Shown here piece after piece: positions 16,767 through 26,210 of a stretch of 64,000 bases of DNA. Made by a program: the position numbers and the translations under genes. The DNA is from Propionicicella superfundia DSM 22317. GTDB taxonomy: Bacteria > Actinomycetota > Actinomycetes > Propionibacteriales > Propionibacteriaceae. The notes beneath the pieces were generated by a model. The model had not been told where the DNA came from, made no database searches, and saw nothing but the letters and a program-made list of their open reading frames with translations. How positions within the stretch are numbered: position 1 is the first letter of the stretch; each line of letters begins with the position of its first letter. The DNA is taken from NCBI RefSeq assembly GCF_000423465.1, contig NZ_KE384020.1, forward strand, positions 675,671 through 739,670, read 5' to 3'.

Positions 16767-18451
16767 GATGTCGCCGCCTTCCTGCGAACCCCGGTGCGCC
16801 GACGCCCGAGGAGGGACTCGAGGGACACGCCCATGTGCTCGGCGCCGAAGCCGGACATCGGGTGCCCGCCGCCGAAGAACTTCGTACGCCCCAGGACGGA
16901 GACCAGGGGTTTGGTGAAGAAGAACACGATGAGGATGTCCAGCAGCGTCGTCAGCCCGAGCGTGAACGCGAAGCCCTTGACGCTGCCCACGGCGAGGAAG
17001 AACAGGACGACGGCCGACAGCAGCGACACCCCGTCGGCGACCAGGATCGTGTGGCGGGAGCGGATCCAGCCGGTCTCGATGGCCGACGTCAGGGGTCTGC
17101 CCTCGCGCACCTCGTCGCGTATTCGTTCGAAGTAGATGATGAACGAGTCGGCTGTGACGCCGATCGCGACGATCGCACCGGCCACGCCGGGCAGGTTCAG
17201 AGCGAACCCGACCGACTGCCCCAGCAGCGCCATCAGTGCCCAGGTCTGCACCCCGGCGAGGGCGAGGGATGCCACGACGACGATCGCGAGGCCGCGGTAG
17301 TAGGTCACCGCGAAGATCACGACCAGTCCCAGGCCGATGAGGCCTGCGATGATGCCGGCGCGCAACTGGTCGCCGCCCAGCGTCGGCGACACCGTGTCGA
17401 CCGAGGACACCTCGAACGACAGCGGCAGGGCACCGTACTTCAGCACGTTGGCGAGCTCTGTCGCCGTCTGCTGGGTGAAGCTGCCGCTGATCTCCGCCCC
17501 GCCTCCGGCGATGGACGAACTGACACTCGGATAGCTGATGACCTCCCCGTCGAGGACGATCGCGAACGAGTTCTCGGGAGAGGTGCGGGTCGCCAGCTCC
17601 CCCGTGACGGTCTCGAAGTCGGTCGCGCCCGCGCTGTTGAACTGCAGGTTCACGACCCAGTTGAGGCTGTTCTGCGGCACACCGGCCTGTGCGCTCGTGA
17701 GCTGCGTCCCCTCCAGGAGCACAGGACCGAGGAGGAACTTCTCCGTGCCGGCCTTGCTGCAGGTGATGAGCGGCTGATCCGTCACATCGGGCGTCGGAGA
17801 CTCCTCGCCGCAGTTGAACTCGGAGAACTCGTCGGAGTCCTGAGAGCTCGGCGTGTACGCGAGCAGCGTATCGACCGAGGCCGCCGGCGAGGCCGCCGCG
17901 GTGGGACGCGGGGTGAGGGTGCTCGGCGGAGCCGTCGGCAGCGCCGGCAGCGGCCGGCGGGCGCTCGGCGAGGCCGACGCGGTCGCGGCGGCCTGTGTGG
18001 AGGACGCGCTCGTCTCGGACGTCGCCGTGGTGGACGCCGCAGTCGGGGAGGCCGTCGCGACCGGCGTGACCGATTCCACCTGGTACACCGCGCGGAAGGT
18101 CAGCCGCGCGGTCTGCCCGACGAGCTCGATGAGCTGCTCCTGCTCGACGTTCGGGACGGACACGACGATCTGCCTGTCGCCGCTCGTCGTCACCTCGGAC
18201 TCGCCCACACCGAGGCTGTCGACGCGCTGCTGGATGATCGACCGCGCACGTTCGAGCCGGTCCGCGTCGACGGTGCCGTTGTCGCTGGAGGCCGTCAGCG
18301 TGATGGTCGTCCCGCCGCGCAGGTCGAGACCGAGCTTCGGCGCCCAGGCACCCGTTGCGGCCATCACCACGAAGGCTGCGGCCGTGAGGGTGAGGAAGAT
18401 GACGAGGGTACGGACAGGATGGCCGTGCGTTCGTGTCTTGGAGGTAGCCAC
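16763..18451 (-). CDS. secD: Protein translocase subunit SecD with low-complexity periplasmic insert
   Basis: This 562-aa subunit of SecDF shows LGLDLRGGTTITL after the first helix, the P1 head region, and a C-terminal six-helix core with TADSFIIYFERIRDE. Residues of about 128-195 are an Ala/Ser/Thr/Pro-rich low-complexity stretch inside the first periplasmic domain, longer and more repetitive than in standard SecD. The GTG start (VATSKTRTHG) is the only one placed close to the first helix; the in-frame extension upstream looks non-coding. It overlaps secF and follows yajC. Confidence 0.93.
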   Translation of the reverse strand: MATSKTRTHGHPVRTLVIFLTLTAAAFVVMAATGAWAPKLGLDLRGGTTITLTASSDNGTVDADRLERARSIIQQRVDSLGVGESEVTTSGDRQIVVSVPNVEQEQLIELVGQTARLTFRAVYQVESVTPVATASPTAASTTATSETSASSTQAAATASASPSARRPLPALPTAPPSTLTPRPTAAASPAASVDTLLAYTPSSQDSDEFSEFNCGEESPTPDVTDQPLITCSKAGTEKFLLGPVLLEGTQLTSAQAGVPQNSLNWVVNLQFNSAGATDFETVTGELATRTSPENSFAIVLDGEVISYPSVSSSIAGGGAEISGSFTQQTATELANVLKYGALPLSFEVSSVDTVSPTLGGDQLRAGIIAGLIGLGLVVIFAVTYYRGLAIVVVASLALAGVQTWALMALLGQSVGFALNLPGVAGAIVAIGVTADSFIIYFERIRDEVREGRPLTSAIETGWIRSRHTILVADGVSLLSAVVLFFLAVGSVKGFAFTLGLTTLLDILIVFFFTKPLVSVLGRTKFFGGGHPMSGFGAEHMGVSLESLLGRRRTGVRRKAATS

Positions 18452-18464
18452 TATCGGGGGTGCC

Positions 18465-18920
18465 TCACTTGCTCTGCGCGTCGTCGGGCCCGGGCGCGTC
18501 GGCGGCCGGACCCTCCTCGTCACCGCCGCTCTCGGCCGATGCCTCCTTCTCGAAGAAGGCGGCGATCTCTTCGTTCGTGGGCGCGCTCACCTGATCCTCC
18601 GCAACGGGGATCGCGGCCTCCGAGGCGGACTCGTCCTCGTACTCGAACTCCTCTTCGGAGGGGTCGACGATCTTCATGATGGCCTGCTTCACAACCGTGA
18701 TCTCCAGGCCGGGCGCCACTTCGAGGATGAGCTGCTTCTCGCCACGGTGGCGGACCGTGCCGAAGATGCCGCTGGTCAGCATGACCCGCGTCCCGACGTC
18801 GATGCTGCTCATCTTCTGCTGCTGCTCCTTCATCCGCTTCTGCTGCGGACGGAGCAGGAAGAAGTAGAACACCACGCCCAGCACCGCGAGCATGAGGATG
18901 GTCATCGTGAACTGATCCAT
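18465..18920 (-). CDS. yajC: Preprotein translocase subunit YajC
   Basis: This 151-aa protein has a single N-terminal membrane helix (about 6-22), the signature FLLRPQQKRMKEQQ, and a small soluble domain (VGTRVMLTSGIFGTV). A long acidic, Glu/Asp/Ala-rich tail (about 88-151) follows, common in actinobacterial YajC. YajC is an accessory of the SecDF complex. The start is the ATG at 18920. It lies 90 bp downstream of the ruvB stop and just upstream of secD. Confidence 0.92.
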   Translation of the reverse strand: MDQFTMTILMLAVLGVVFYFFLLRPQQKRMKEQQQKMSSIDVGTRVMLTSGIFGTVRHRGEKQLILEVAPGLEITVVKQAIMKIVDPSEEEFEYEDESASEAAIPVAEDQVSAPTNEEIAAFFEKEASAESGGDEEGPAADAPGPDDAQSK

Positions 18921-19010
18921 GAGAATCCCAGGTAGACGGTCGATGCGGACCGGTCCCGGCCCACCAGAGGACAAGACTAGCCGGACAACCCGCGTATCTC
19001 AGACCCGACA

Positions 19011-20045
19011 CTAATCAGCGGGGTCGAACAGCCCGTACTGTGTCGCTCCGGCCGGCGGCGTCAGGCCGAGATGCTCCCAGGCGGCGGCCGTCGCGACCCG
19101 GCCGCGCGGGGTGCGCATGAGGAAACCGAGCCGGACGAGGAACGGCTCGGCCACCTCGGCGACCGTCTCCATCTCCTCGCCCACGCTGATCGCGAGCGTG
19201 GACAGGCCGACGGGACCACCGCCGAACTTGCCGCAGATCGCCTCCAGGACGCCCCGGTCGAGCCGGTCCAGCCCCAGCGGATCGATCTCGTACAGGTCGA
19301 GCGCCGCCGCGGCGAGCGAGGCGGTCACGACGCCGTCGGCCTTCACCTCGGCGTAGTCGCGGACCCGTCGCAGCAGCCGGTTCGCGATCCGGGGGGTGCC
19401 GCGAGACCGGGAGGCGATGAGGTCGGCGGCACCGTCGGCGAGTGTGACCTGCAGAAGCGCCGCGGATCGCCGCAGGATCGTCTCCAGATCGGGGGCCTCG
19501 TAGAAGTCGAGCTGACCGGTGAAGCCGAACCGGTCGCGCAACGGGCCGGGCAACAGCCCCGCCCGGGTGGTCGCGCCGACGAGCGTGAACGGCGGGATCT
19601 CCAGCGGGATCGCCGTCGCGCCGGGACCCTTTCCGACGACGACGTCGACCCGGAAGTCCTCCATCGCCAGGTAGAGCATCTCCTCGGCGGGGCGGGACAT
19701 GCGATGGATCTCGTCGAGGAAGAAGACCTCTCCCTCGGTCAGCCCGGACAGGATCGCCGCCAGGTCCCCCGCGTGCTGAATGGCCGGCCCGGACGACACC
19801 CGCAGCGGGACACCCATCTCGGCGGCGATGATCATCGCGAGCGTCGTCTTGCCGAGCCCGGGCGGGCCCGACAGCAGGACGTGGTCGGGCACCGAGCCTC
19901 GCCGGCGCGCCGCGTGGAGCACGAGGTCCAACTGGTCGGCGACCCGGCGCTGGCCGTGGAACTCCGCGAGCGTCGTCGGCCGGAGTGCCGCCTCGGCGGC
20001 CGACTCGCCCGGCGCGGGATGCGGATCTACGAGGTCGACGTCCAT
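19011..20045 (-). CDS. ruvB: Holliday junction branch migration ATPase RuvB
   Basis: This 344-aa AAA+ motor drives Holliday junction migration with RuvA. Walker A is GPPGLGKT (60-67), Walker B is FFLDEIHRM, and the RuvB-specific sensor/arginine-finger region [18 protein letters not shown] is intact. The C-terminal winged helix begins near [18 protein letters not shown] and contains the typical RTPRGRVAT. It follows ruvA with a 1-nt gap and should share the SOS-controlled ruvC promoter. Confidence 0.97.
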   Translation of the reverse strand: MDVDLVDPHPAPGESAAEAALRPTTLAEFHGQRRVADQLDLVLHAARRRGSVPDHVLLSGPPGLGKTTLAMIIAAEMGVPLRVSSGPAIQHAGDLAAILSGLTEGEVFFLDEIHRMSRPAEEMLYLAMEDFRVDVVVGKGPGATAIPLEIPPFTLVGATTRAGLLPGPLRDRFGFTGQLDFYEAPDLETILRRSAALLQVTLADGAADLIASRSRGTPRIANRLLRRVRDYAEVKADGVVTASLAAAALDLYEIDPLGLDRLDRGVLEAICGKFGGGPVGLSTLAISVGEEMETVAEVAEPFLVRLGFLMRTPRGRVATAAAWEHLGLTPPAGATQYGLFDPAD

Positions 20046-20046
20046 G

Positions 20047-20649
20047 TCACTTCTTCGCCAGCCGTTGCAGCGCCGCCCGCATCAGGACCGCCAGCGACGC
20101 CCCCTCGGCGGCGTCGGCGGCCACCGCCTCGCAGGCGGCCTCGGCCTCCTTCACCGACCAGCCCAGCCCGACGAGGCCGTCGCGCACCTGCTCACGCCAC
20201 AGCTCGTCCGCGGCACCCGCCGGCTGCGCCGCACCGCCGGCCGCGAGCAGGGACGGCACCTTGTCCTTCAACTCGAGCATGAGCCGCTGCGCCGCCTTCG
20301 GGCCGATCCCCGGCACCTTCGTCAGGGCACCCGTGTCGCCGCCGGTGACCGCGACCGCGAGCTCGTCGGCATTCATCACCGAGATCACGGCGAGGGCGAG
20401 CTTGGGACCGACCCCGCTCACCGACAGCAGCAACTCGAACGCGTCCCGCTCGGCGACCGCCGCGAACCCGTAGAGGGTGAGCGCGTCCTGGCGCACGATG
20501 AGCGACGTCTCCAGCACCGTCTCCGAGCCGCGCCGGGTCGCCATCACCGTCTGCGGCGGGCACCATGCCTTCAGCCCCAGTCCCCCGACCGATACGACGA
20601 GCCAGTTCACGCCGAGATCGACCACGGTGCCGGCGAGCTGCGAGATCAT
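20047..20649 (-). CDS. ruvA: Holliday junction branch migration protein RuvA
   Basis: This 200-aa junction-specificity subunit has an N-terminal OB-fold domain ([13 protein letters not shown]), tandem helix-hairpin-helix motifs ([15 protein letters not shown] and [13 protein letters not shown]) and a C-terminal three-helix RuvB-binding domain ([19 protein letters not shown]). The ATG overlaps the ruvC stop (ATGA), so the three ruv genes are translationally linked. Confidence 0.96.
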   Translation of the reverse strand: MISQLAGTVVDLGVNWLVVSVGGLGLKAWCPPQTVMATRRGSETVLETSLIVRQDALTLYGFAAVAERDAFELLLSVSGVGPKLALAVISVMNADELAVAVTGGDTGALTKVPGIGPKAAQRLMLELKDKVPSLLAAGGAAQPAGAADELWREQVRDGLVGLGWSVKEAEAACEAVAADAAEGASLAVLMRAALQRLAKK

Positions 20650-21170
20650 GCGGTCCTCTCCTTGGCCGCGGCGACGGCTGCGGCGATACGATCCGTCGCG
20701 GCGCCGCGCCAGAGATGGCAGATCGCGAGCGCCAATGCGTCGGCGGCATCCGCGGGCTTCGGCACCTCGGCGAGTCGCAGGACGCGGGCCACCATGGTCC
20801 CGACCTGCGCCTTGTCGGCGCGTCCGGAGCCGGTGATCGCCGCCTTCACCTCGCTCGGGGTGTGCGTCGCGACCCGCACCCCGCGGCGGGCGGCGACGAG
20901 CATCGCGACGCCGGCGGCCTGCGCGGTTCCCGCCACCGTGTTGAGGTTGTGCTGCGCGAAGACGCGCTCGATCGCGACCACATCGGGGCGGTACTCGGTC
21001 AGCCACTCCTCCAGACCGGCCTCCAGCGCCACGAGACGCTGCGGGACCTCCGCGGTCGCCGGGGTGCGGATCACACCCACGCCGAGCAGCACCGGGGGAC
21101 GTCCGAGTTCGCCGGCGACGGCCCCCAGCCCGCACCGCGTCAGGCCCGGGTCGACCCCGAGGATGCGCAT
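20646..21170 (-). CDS. ruvC: Crossover junction endodeoxyribonuclease RuvC
   Basis: This 174-aa Holliday junction resolvase carries the first catalytic Asp in [13 protein letters not shown] (D7), [14 protein letters not shown] with the catalytic Glu, and the late motif [21 protein letters not shown]. The final acidic residues lie in the [12 protein letters not shown] helix. I chose the ATG at 21170 because it has GGGAGG upstream and lies right behind a clear promoter with a LexA-type box; the longer in-frame extension would run through that promoter. First gene of ruvCAB. Confidence 0.96.
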   Translation of the reverse strand: MRILGVDPGLTRCGLGAVAGELGRPPVLLGVGVIRTPATAEVPQRLVALEAGLEEWLTEYRPDVVAIERVFAQHNLNTVAGTAQAAGVAMLVAARRGVRVATHTPSEVKAAITGSGRADKAQVGTMVARVLRLAEVPKPADAADALALAICHLWRGAATDRIAAAVAAAKERTA

Positions 21171-21186
21171 GTCAGCCCCTCCCAAA

Positions 21187-21231
21187 CGAACAGTTGTTCG
21201 GATCATAGGCCGCGCCGCGCGAGGCTGTCCG
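21187..21231 (-). promoter_or_regulatory. ruvCAB promoter with LexA/SOS box
   Basis: On the minus strand CGGACA (21231-21226), an 18-nt spacer and TATGAT (21207-21202) form a good -35/-10 pair. Immediately downstream, overlapping the expected start of transcription, lies CGAACAACTGTTCG (21200-21187). This is a perfect CGAAC-N4-GTTCG inverted repeat, the LexA box form known from Bacillus and mycobacteria. It lies 17 nt upstream of the ruvC ATG. LexA bound there would block the promoter, so damage-inducible ruvCAB expression is the natural inference. Confidence 0.85.
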
Positions 21232-21281
21232 CTCTCCACGCCGGGCGGACCCGCTTCGCGCACGGCGCCCCGTCCACGCCG

Positions 21282-22202
21282 TCAGACCATCTGATGCAGA
21301 GCGAGGTAGATGGACGGAAGGGCGACGATGCCGACGAGCATGCTGACGGAGTTCATGAAGGTCGCCAGCTCCACGTCCAGCCCCGCCCGGGCCGTGAAGA
21401 TCGGCATCATCGCGGCGATCGGGGCGAACAGCAGCATGACGACGACCAGCCGTGCCTCGCCCGGGACCGGCAGGAGATACCAGCAGGCGACCGCCGCGAC
21501 GAGCGAGAACGCATACCGCACGGCCAGCAGCCGCGCCGCGGCGCCGTACTTCTCGCGGGGCAGCCTCACCTCCAGCCCGACACCGATCATGAGCATCGCC
21601 AGGAACGGGTTCGCGGCGCCCACGACGGAGGTGAACGTGATGACCTGATCCGGCAGCCGCAGATCGAGCAGCCGCATGAGCAGCAGCACGAGATAGGTCA
21701 CGAACACCGGCGACGTCGCGAGTGTGCGCAGGAGCCCCCGGCCTCCGTGGCGGCCCGGGCCGCGCGCCAGCGACATGCCCCACGCGTACGCCACCCCGGC
21801 CGAGGCGAAGGCCGTCCCGAAGTCGAACAGGGTGGAGTAGATCATCGCGTGCGGACCCATGAAACCGCCGAGGTACGGGGTCGCGAACGCACCGATGTTG
21901 TAGCTGCCGGAGTTGAAGACGGCGAACGCCTGCGCATCCCGCCCGCGCCGCGCCGCCAGCAGGTACCCGATGGCCTGCTGGCCGATGTTGATCGCCAGGG
22001 CGAGCACCGTGAGGCCCAGCAGCGCGTACTCGAGGTGATAGTCGTTGAAGCTCGTGAACAGCGCGCACGGCAGCGTGACGCCCAGCACGATCCGCGACAG
22101 CAGCCCGAAATCGGCCGTGGTCGCCCACCCCAGTCGCTTGATCCCGAGCCCGATGGCGACGATCGCGATCAGCGACAGCGCCCGCGCGACGATCTCAAGC
22201 AT
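21282..22202 (-). CDS. AEC-family transporter (auxin efflux carrier-like permease)
   Basis: This 306-aa polytopic protein, with about eight to ten hydrophobic helices across the whole length, has the AEC/mdc transporter pattern. The first helix region reads ALSLIAIVAIGLGIKRLG, and there are conserved NSGSYNIGAF and MLMIGVGLEV segments. Members move malonate, malate or other organic anions; the substrate here cannot be read from the sequence. It sits between yebC and ruvC, which are direct neighbours in many actinobacteria, so it looks like a lineage-specific insertion. It ends 112 nt upstream of the ruvC start. Confidence 0.82.
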   Translation of the reverse strand: MLEIVARALSLIAIVAIGLGIKRLGWATTADFGLLSRIVLGVTLPCALFTSFNDYHLEYALLGLTVLALAINIGQQAIGYLLAARRGRDAQAFAVFNSGSYNIGAFATPYLGGFMGPHAMIYSTLFDFGTAFASAGVAYAWGMSLARGPGRHGGRGLLRTLATSPVFVTYLVLLLMRLLDLRLPDQVITFTSVVGAANPFLAMLMIGVGLEVRLPREKYGAAARLLAVRYAFSLVAAVACWYLLPVPGEARLVVVMLLFAPIAAMMPIFTARAGLDVELATFMNSVSMLVGIVALPSIYLALHQMV

Positions 22203-22291
22203 GGCCGCACGCTACCGACGTCGGCGTCGTGGACACGACAGCGGGCCGCGGTGCGGACCGCGACCCGCCGCTTCCGGGCCGTGCCGGTGAC

Positions 22292-23059
22292 TCAGTCGTC
22301 GAGCTGCGCCCCGATCTCGTCGGGGACGTCCTCGTTGCTGTAGACCTCCTGGACGTCGTCGCAGTCCTCGAGCGCGTCGATGATCCGGAACAGCTTCTGC
22401 GCCTCGTCCACCGTCGTCAGCGCCTGCGTGTACGACGGCACGAACGCCACGTCGGCCGAGTCGTAGTCGTAGCCGGCGTCTTGGACGGCCTGCCGCACCG
22501 CGACCAGGTCGTTGGGCTCGGTCAGCACCTCGAAGCTCTCGCCGTGGTCGGTGATCTCCTCGGGCCCCGCCTCGAGCGTGGCCTCCAGCAGGTCGTCCTC
22601 GGTCAGCGCGCCCGCCGACTGCTCCGTCGGAACGGTGACGACGCCCTTGCGGGAGAAGATGCGCTGCACCGACCCGACATCGGCCAGCGTGCCGCCGTTG
22701 CGGGTCACTGCGACGCGCACGTCGGACGCCGACCGGTTGCGGTTGTCGGTGAGGCACTCGATGAGGATCGCGACGCCCGCGGGGCCGTAGGCCTCGTACA
22801 TGATCGTCTGATAGTCCGAACCGCCGGACTCGGCGCCCGATCCGCGCTTGACGGCGCGCTCGATGTTGTCCAGCGGCACCGACGATTTGCGTGCCTTCTG
22901 GATCGCGTCGTAGAGGGTCGGGTTCCCGCCGGGGTCACCGCCACCGGTGCGCGCGGCGACCTCGATGTTCTTGATCAGCTTGGCGAACAGCTTGCCGCGC
23001 TTCGCATCGATGGCTGCCTTCTTGTGCTTGGTGGTGGCCCACTTGGAATGACCGCTCAT
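22292..23059 (-). CDS. yebC: YebC/PmpR-family DNA-binding/translation regulator
   Basis: This 255-aa protein starts with the invariant [22 protein letters not shown]-type N-terminus and has the three-domain YebC fold, with [24 protein letters not shown] and the [10 protein letters not shown] segment. The family was annotated as transcriptional regulators, and some members have since been shown to help ribosomes through difficult peptide motifs. The yebC-ruvC-ruvA-ruvB neighbourhood is conserved apart from the AEC gene. Confidence 0.95.
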   Translation of the reverse strand: MSGHSKWATTKHKKAAIDAKRGKLFAKLIKNIEVAARTGGGDPGGNPTLYDAIQKARKSSVPLDNIERAVKRGSGAESGGSDYQTIMYEAYGPAGVAILIECLTDNRNRSASDVRVAVTRNGGTLADVGSVQRIFSRKGVVTVPTEQSAGALTEDDLLEATLEAGPEEITDHGESFEVLTEPNDLVAVRQAVQDAGYDYDSADVAFVPSYTQALTTVDEAQKLFRIIDALEDCDDVQEVYSNEDVPDEIGAQLDD

Positions 23060-23124
23060 GCATCGTCCCCGTGATCGTTCGACTGTGATCGACTCCTCAG
23101 CTTACCGGAGGACGCGCCACAGGC

Positions 23125-23862
23125 TCACCCCTCGGCGACGGCGAGCGCCTCGGGCAGCGTGAAGTTGCCGACGTACAGGGCGGTGCCGATGATCGCGCCC
23201 TCGACACCGGCGGGGACGAGGGCGCGCAGCGCCCGCAGGTCGTCCAGGCTGGAGATGCCCCCGCTGGCCACGACCGCGGCGTCGGTCCGCGCGCACACGT
23301 CGGCGAGCAGGCTCGTGTTGGGGCCGCTCAGCATGCCGTCGGAGGCCACGTCCGTGACGACGTACCGCGCGCAGCCCGCCTCTTCGAGCCGCGCCAGCGT
23401 CTCGTACAGCTCGCCGCCCTCCTGCGTCCATCCCCGGGCCGCAAGCCGGGTTCCGCGCACATCGAGCCCGATCGCGATCCGGTCGCCGTGCGCCGCGATC
23501 ACCTCGGCGCACCACTGCGGCCGCTCGAGCGCCGCGGTTCCGATGTTGACCCGGCGGCAGCCCGTCGCGAGGGCGCGCTCCAGGCCGGCGTCGTCGCGGA
23601 TGCCGCCCGACAGCTCGACCGACACCTTCGCCTCGGCCACCACCTCCGCGATGACCTCCGCGTTGGAGCCGCGGCCGAAGGCGGCGTCGAGATCGACCAG
23701 GTGGATCCAGGACGCGCCCGCCTCCGCCCACCTCCGCGCGGCGTCCCGCGGATCGCCGAAGACCCTCTCCGAACCGTCCACGCCTTGGCGCAACTGGACG
23801 GCGCGGCCGTCCTTCACATCGACGGCCGGAAGCAGGACCAGGGGCGCAGAGGTGTCGTTCAC
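23125..23862 (-). CDS. priA: Phosphoribosyl isomerase A (PriA; HisA and probable TrpF activity)
   Basis: This 245-aa (beta/alpha)8-barrel isomerase acts on ProFAR in histidine synthesis. The catalytic Asp is D15 in [10 protein letters not shown] and a second Asp lies in [10 protein letters not shown]. The loop ARGWTQEGG carries R143 and W145, the residues that let Mycobacterium tuberculosis PriA also accept the tryptophan-pathway substrate PRA. With no trpF in the window, a dual HisA/TrpF role is likely, as in other actinobacteria. It lies 10 nt downstream of hisH as the last gene of the his operon. Confidence 0.92.
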   Translation of the reverse strand: MNDTSAPLVLLPAVDVKDGRAVQLRQGVDGSERVFGDPRDAARRWAEAGASWIHLVDLDAAFGRGSNAEVIAEVVAEAKVSVELSGGIRDDAGLERALATGCRRVNIGTAALERPQWCAEVIAAHGDRIAIGLDVRGTRLAARGWTQEGGELYETLARLEEAGCARYVVTDVASDGMLSGPNTSLLADVCARTDAAVVASGGISSLDDLRALRALVPAGVEGAIIGTALYVGNFTLPEALAVAEG

Positions 23863-23872
23863 GACCCGAAGG

Positions 23873-24487
23873 CTAGCGGACCGACGCGACCCAGTTGCGC
23901 AGCAGTCGCGCCCCGGCCGCTCCCGACTTCTCGGGATGGAACTGCGTACTGGCCAGCGGCCCGCGTTCCACGGCCGCCAGGAACCGGTCCCCGCCGTGCT
24001 CCACCCAGGTCGCCAGCGTCCCGGCGCCGGGGTCGGCGTGCACGCCGTAGGAATGGACGAAGTAGAACCGCTCGGCCTCCACGCCCGCGAACAGCACCGA
24101 CCCGGCCGGGGCCGTCACGGTGTTCCAGCCCATGTGCGGCAGCCGATCCGCCGTGAGCCGCTCGACCACTCCGGGGAACAGGCCCAGTCCCCGCTCCTGC
24201 GTCCCGTGCTCGACGCCTCGCTCGAACAACACCTGGTGGCCGACGCAGATCCCGAGCACGGGGGCGCCTGCGGCCACACGCTGCGCCACCATCGCGTCGC
24301 CGCCGACCGCCCGCAGCCCCTGCACACACGCTGCGAAGGCCCCGACGCCGGGAACCACGAGACCGTCGGCCTCGGCAACCGTCTCCGGGTCGCTGGTGAG
24401 CCGCACCGTCGCCCCCGTCGCCGTGAGGGCGCGGGTGGCGGAGTGCAGATTGCCCGAACCGTAGTCGAGGACGGCGACGAGCGTCAC
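23873..24487 (-). CDS. hisH: Imidazole glycerol phosphate synthase subunit HisH
   Basis: This 204-aa class I glutamine amidotransferase supplies ammonia to HisF. The catalytic Cys is C81 in GICVGHQ, with the His/Glu pair in FHPEKS (H184, E186). The N-terminus [12 protein letters not shown] is typical. The GTG start overlaps the hisB stop (GTGA). The partner hisF is not in the window, so the his genes are split in this genome. Confidence 0.95.
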   Translation of the reverse strand: MTLVAVLDYGSGNLHSATRALTATGATVRLTSDPETVAEADGLVVPGVGAFAACVQGLRAVGGDAMVAQRVAAGAPVLGICVGHQVLFERGVEHGTQERGLGLFPGVVERLTADRLPHMGWNTVTAPAGSVLFAGVEAERFYFVHSYGVHADPGAGTLATWVEHGGDRFLAAVERGPLASTQFHPEKSGAAGARLLRNWVASVR

Positions 24488-25092
24488 AGGGCGCCCTTCG
24501 TCGACGGGATCGTTCCCTCGGTCCGCGGGTCGAGTTCGACGGCGCGGCGCAGCGCCTGCGCGACAGCCTTGAACTGGGCCTCCACGATGTGATGCGGGTC
24601 CCGCCCGGACAGCAGCCGAAGGTGCAGGCACATGCGCGCGTGCAGCGCCAGCGACTCCATCGCGTGGTAGGTCATCGACCCCGCGTAGGGCGCACCGGTG
24701 CCGCCGATCCGCGCGTACACCTGCGCGTCGGGCTCCCCCACCCCCACGAAGTACGGACGTCCCGAGACGTCCACGACCGCCTGGGCGAGGGACTCGTCCA
24801 GGGGGACGAGCGCATCGCCGAAGCGGCGGATTCCCGTCCTGTCGCCGAGCGCGCGATCGAGGCACTGTCCCAGCACGATGGCCGTGTCCTCGATCGTGTG
24901 ATGACCGTCGATGTGCAGATCGCCGGTGGCCCGGATGCGCATGTCGATCAGCGAGTGCTTGGACAGCGCGGTCAGCATGTGGTCGTAGAACCCCACGCCG
25001 GTGGAGATCTCGTAGCTGCCGGAGCCGTCGAGGTCGATCCAGCAGGTGATGTCGGACTCGCTCGTCGCGCGGTGGATCTCGGCGGTGCGCAT
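24484..25092 (-). CDS. hisB: Imidazoleglycerol-phosphate dehydratase
   Basis: This 202-aa monofunctional HisB dehydrates imidazole glycerol phosphate. It shows the Mn-binding HHxxE-type motifs in [13 protein letters not shown] and the later [21 protein letters not shown], plus [15 protein letters not shown]. There is no fused phosphatase domain. The start overlaps the hisC stop by one base (TGATG) and the stop overlaps hisH. Confidence 0.96.
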   Translation of the reverse strand: MRTAEIHRATSESDITCWIDLDGSGSYEISTGVGFYDHMLTALSKHSLIDMRIRATGDLHIDGHHTIEDTAIVLGQCLDRALGDRTGIRRFGDALVPLDESLAQAVVDVSGRPYFVGVGEPDAQVYARIGGTGAPYAGSMTYHAMESLALHARMCLHLRLLSGRDPHHIVEAQFKAVAQALRRAVELDPRTEGTIPSTKGAL

Positions 25093-26210
25093 CAGGACTC
25101 CTTCCGTTCCAGCGTCGGTAGAACCTTCTCCAGGGCCGCGTAGAACGCGTCCATCTCCTCCGGCGTGCCCGCCGACACCCGCAGGTATCCGTCGGGACCG
25201 GTCTCCCGCACGAGGACCCCCTCGTCGAGCAGCGCCGCGAAGGCGGCGTGCCGGTCGGCGAACCGGCCCATGAGGACGAAGTTCGCCGCGGAGTCGACGA
25301 CCTCCAGCCCCAGTTCGGGCAGGGTCGCGAGCAGTCGGTCCCGTTCACGGCGCAGCACGTCGACCTGTGCGAGCATCTCTTCGGCGTGGGCGAGCGCGAC
25401 CGTCGCGAGCGCCTGCGTCTGCGCCGACAGGTGGTACGGCAGGCGGACGATACGGCACGCGTCGACGATCGCCGGCGCGGCCGCCAGGTAGCCGACACGC
25501 CCGCCGGCGAATGCGAACGCCTTGCTCATCGTGCGGGACACGATGAGGTTCGGGAAGGTCTCCAGCAGGGCCACGGCGGTGGCGGCGGGATCGCGGGCGA
25601 ACTCCTGATACGCCTCGTCCACGACGAGCAGCGTGCCGTCCGGCAGATGATCGCAGATCTCCTCCAGCACCGGCAGCGGTGTCGCCGTGCCCGTGGGGTT
25701 GTTGGGCGTGGTGACGATGACGACGCTCGGAGCGTGCTCGGCGACAGCGGCCGCCACGAGGTCGGCGTCGAGCGTGAAATCGTCCTTGCGGGGCGCCGTC
25801 ACGTACGTGCTGTGCGTGTTGCGGGCGTACTCGGGGTACATGGAGTACGTCGGCGTGAACGAGAGCACCGTCCGTCCCGGACCGCCGAACGCGCCCAGGA
25901 CGTGCGTCATCACCTCGTTGCTCCCGTTGGCGGCCCAGACCTCGTCGGCGCGCAGCCCGTGCCCGAGGTACGCCGCCAGCGCCTCCCGCAGCGCCGCCGC
26001 CTCCCGGTCGGGATAGCGGTTCACACCGGTCGCGGCCGCGAGGACGGCCGCCGCCATGTCGATCCGTGTCGCCGCGCTCGGCGGATACGGGTTCTCGTTC
26101 ACGTTCAACGGCACCGGCACGTCGAGTTGCGGGGCGCCGTAGGGCTCCTCGCCCACGAGTTCGGGCCGCAGCGGCAGGTCGGCCAGGGTCAGCTCGCGAA
26201 AGGTGCTCAT
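25092..26210 (-). CDS. hisC: Histidinol-phosphate aminotransferase
   Basis: This 372-aa fold-type I PLP enzyme has the Schiff-base lysine at K230 in [18 protein letters not shown] (169-174) and VDEAYQEF contribute to cofactor and substrate binding, and [11 protein letters not shown] near the N-terminus is typical of HisC. The ATG overlaps the hisD stop (ATGA). It converts imidazole acetol phosphate to histidinol phosphate. Confidence 0.95.
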   Translation of the reverse strand: MSTFRELTLADLPLRPELVGEEPYGAPQLDVPVPLNVNENPYPPSAATRIDMAAAVLAAATGVNRYPDREAAALREALAAYLGHGLRADEVWAANGSNEVMTHVLGAFGGPGRTVLSFTPTYSMYPEYARNTHSTYVTAPRKDDFTLDADLVAAAVAEHAPSVVIVTTPNNPTGTATPLPVLEEICDHLPDGTLLVVDEAYQEFARDPAATAVALLETFPNLIVSRTMSKAFAFAGGRVGYLAAAPAIVDACRIVRLPYHLSAQTQALATVALAHAEEMLAQVDVLRRERDRLLATLPELGLEVVDSAANFVLMGRFADRHAAFAALLDEGVLVRETGPDGYLRVSAGTPEEMDAFYAALEKVLPTLERKES

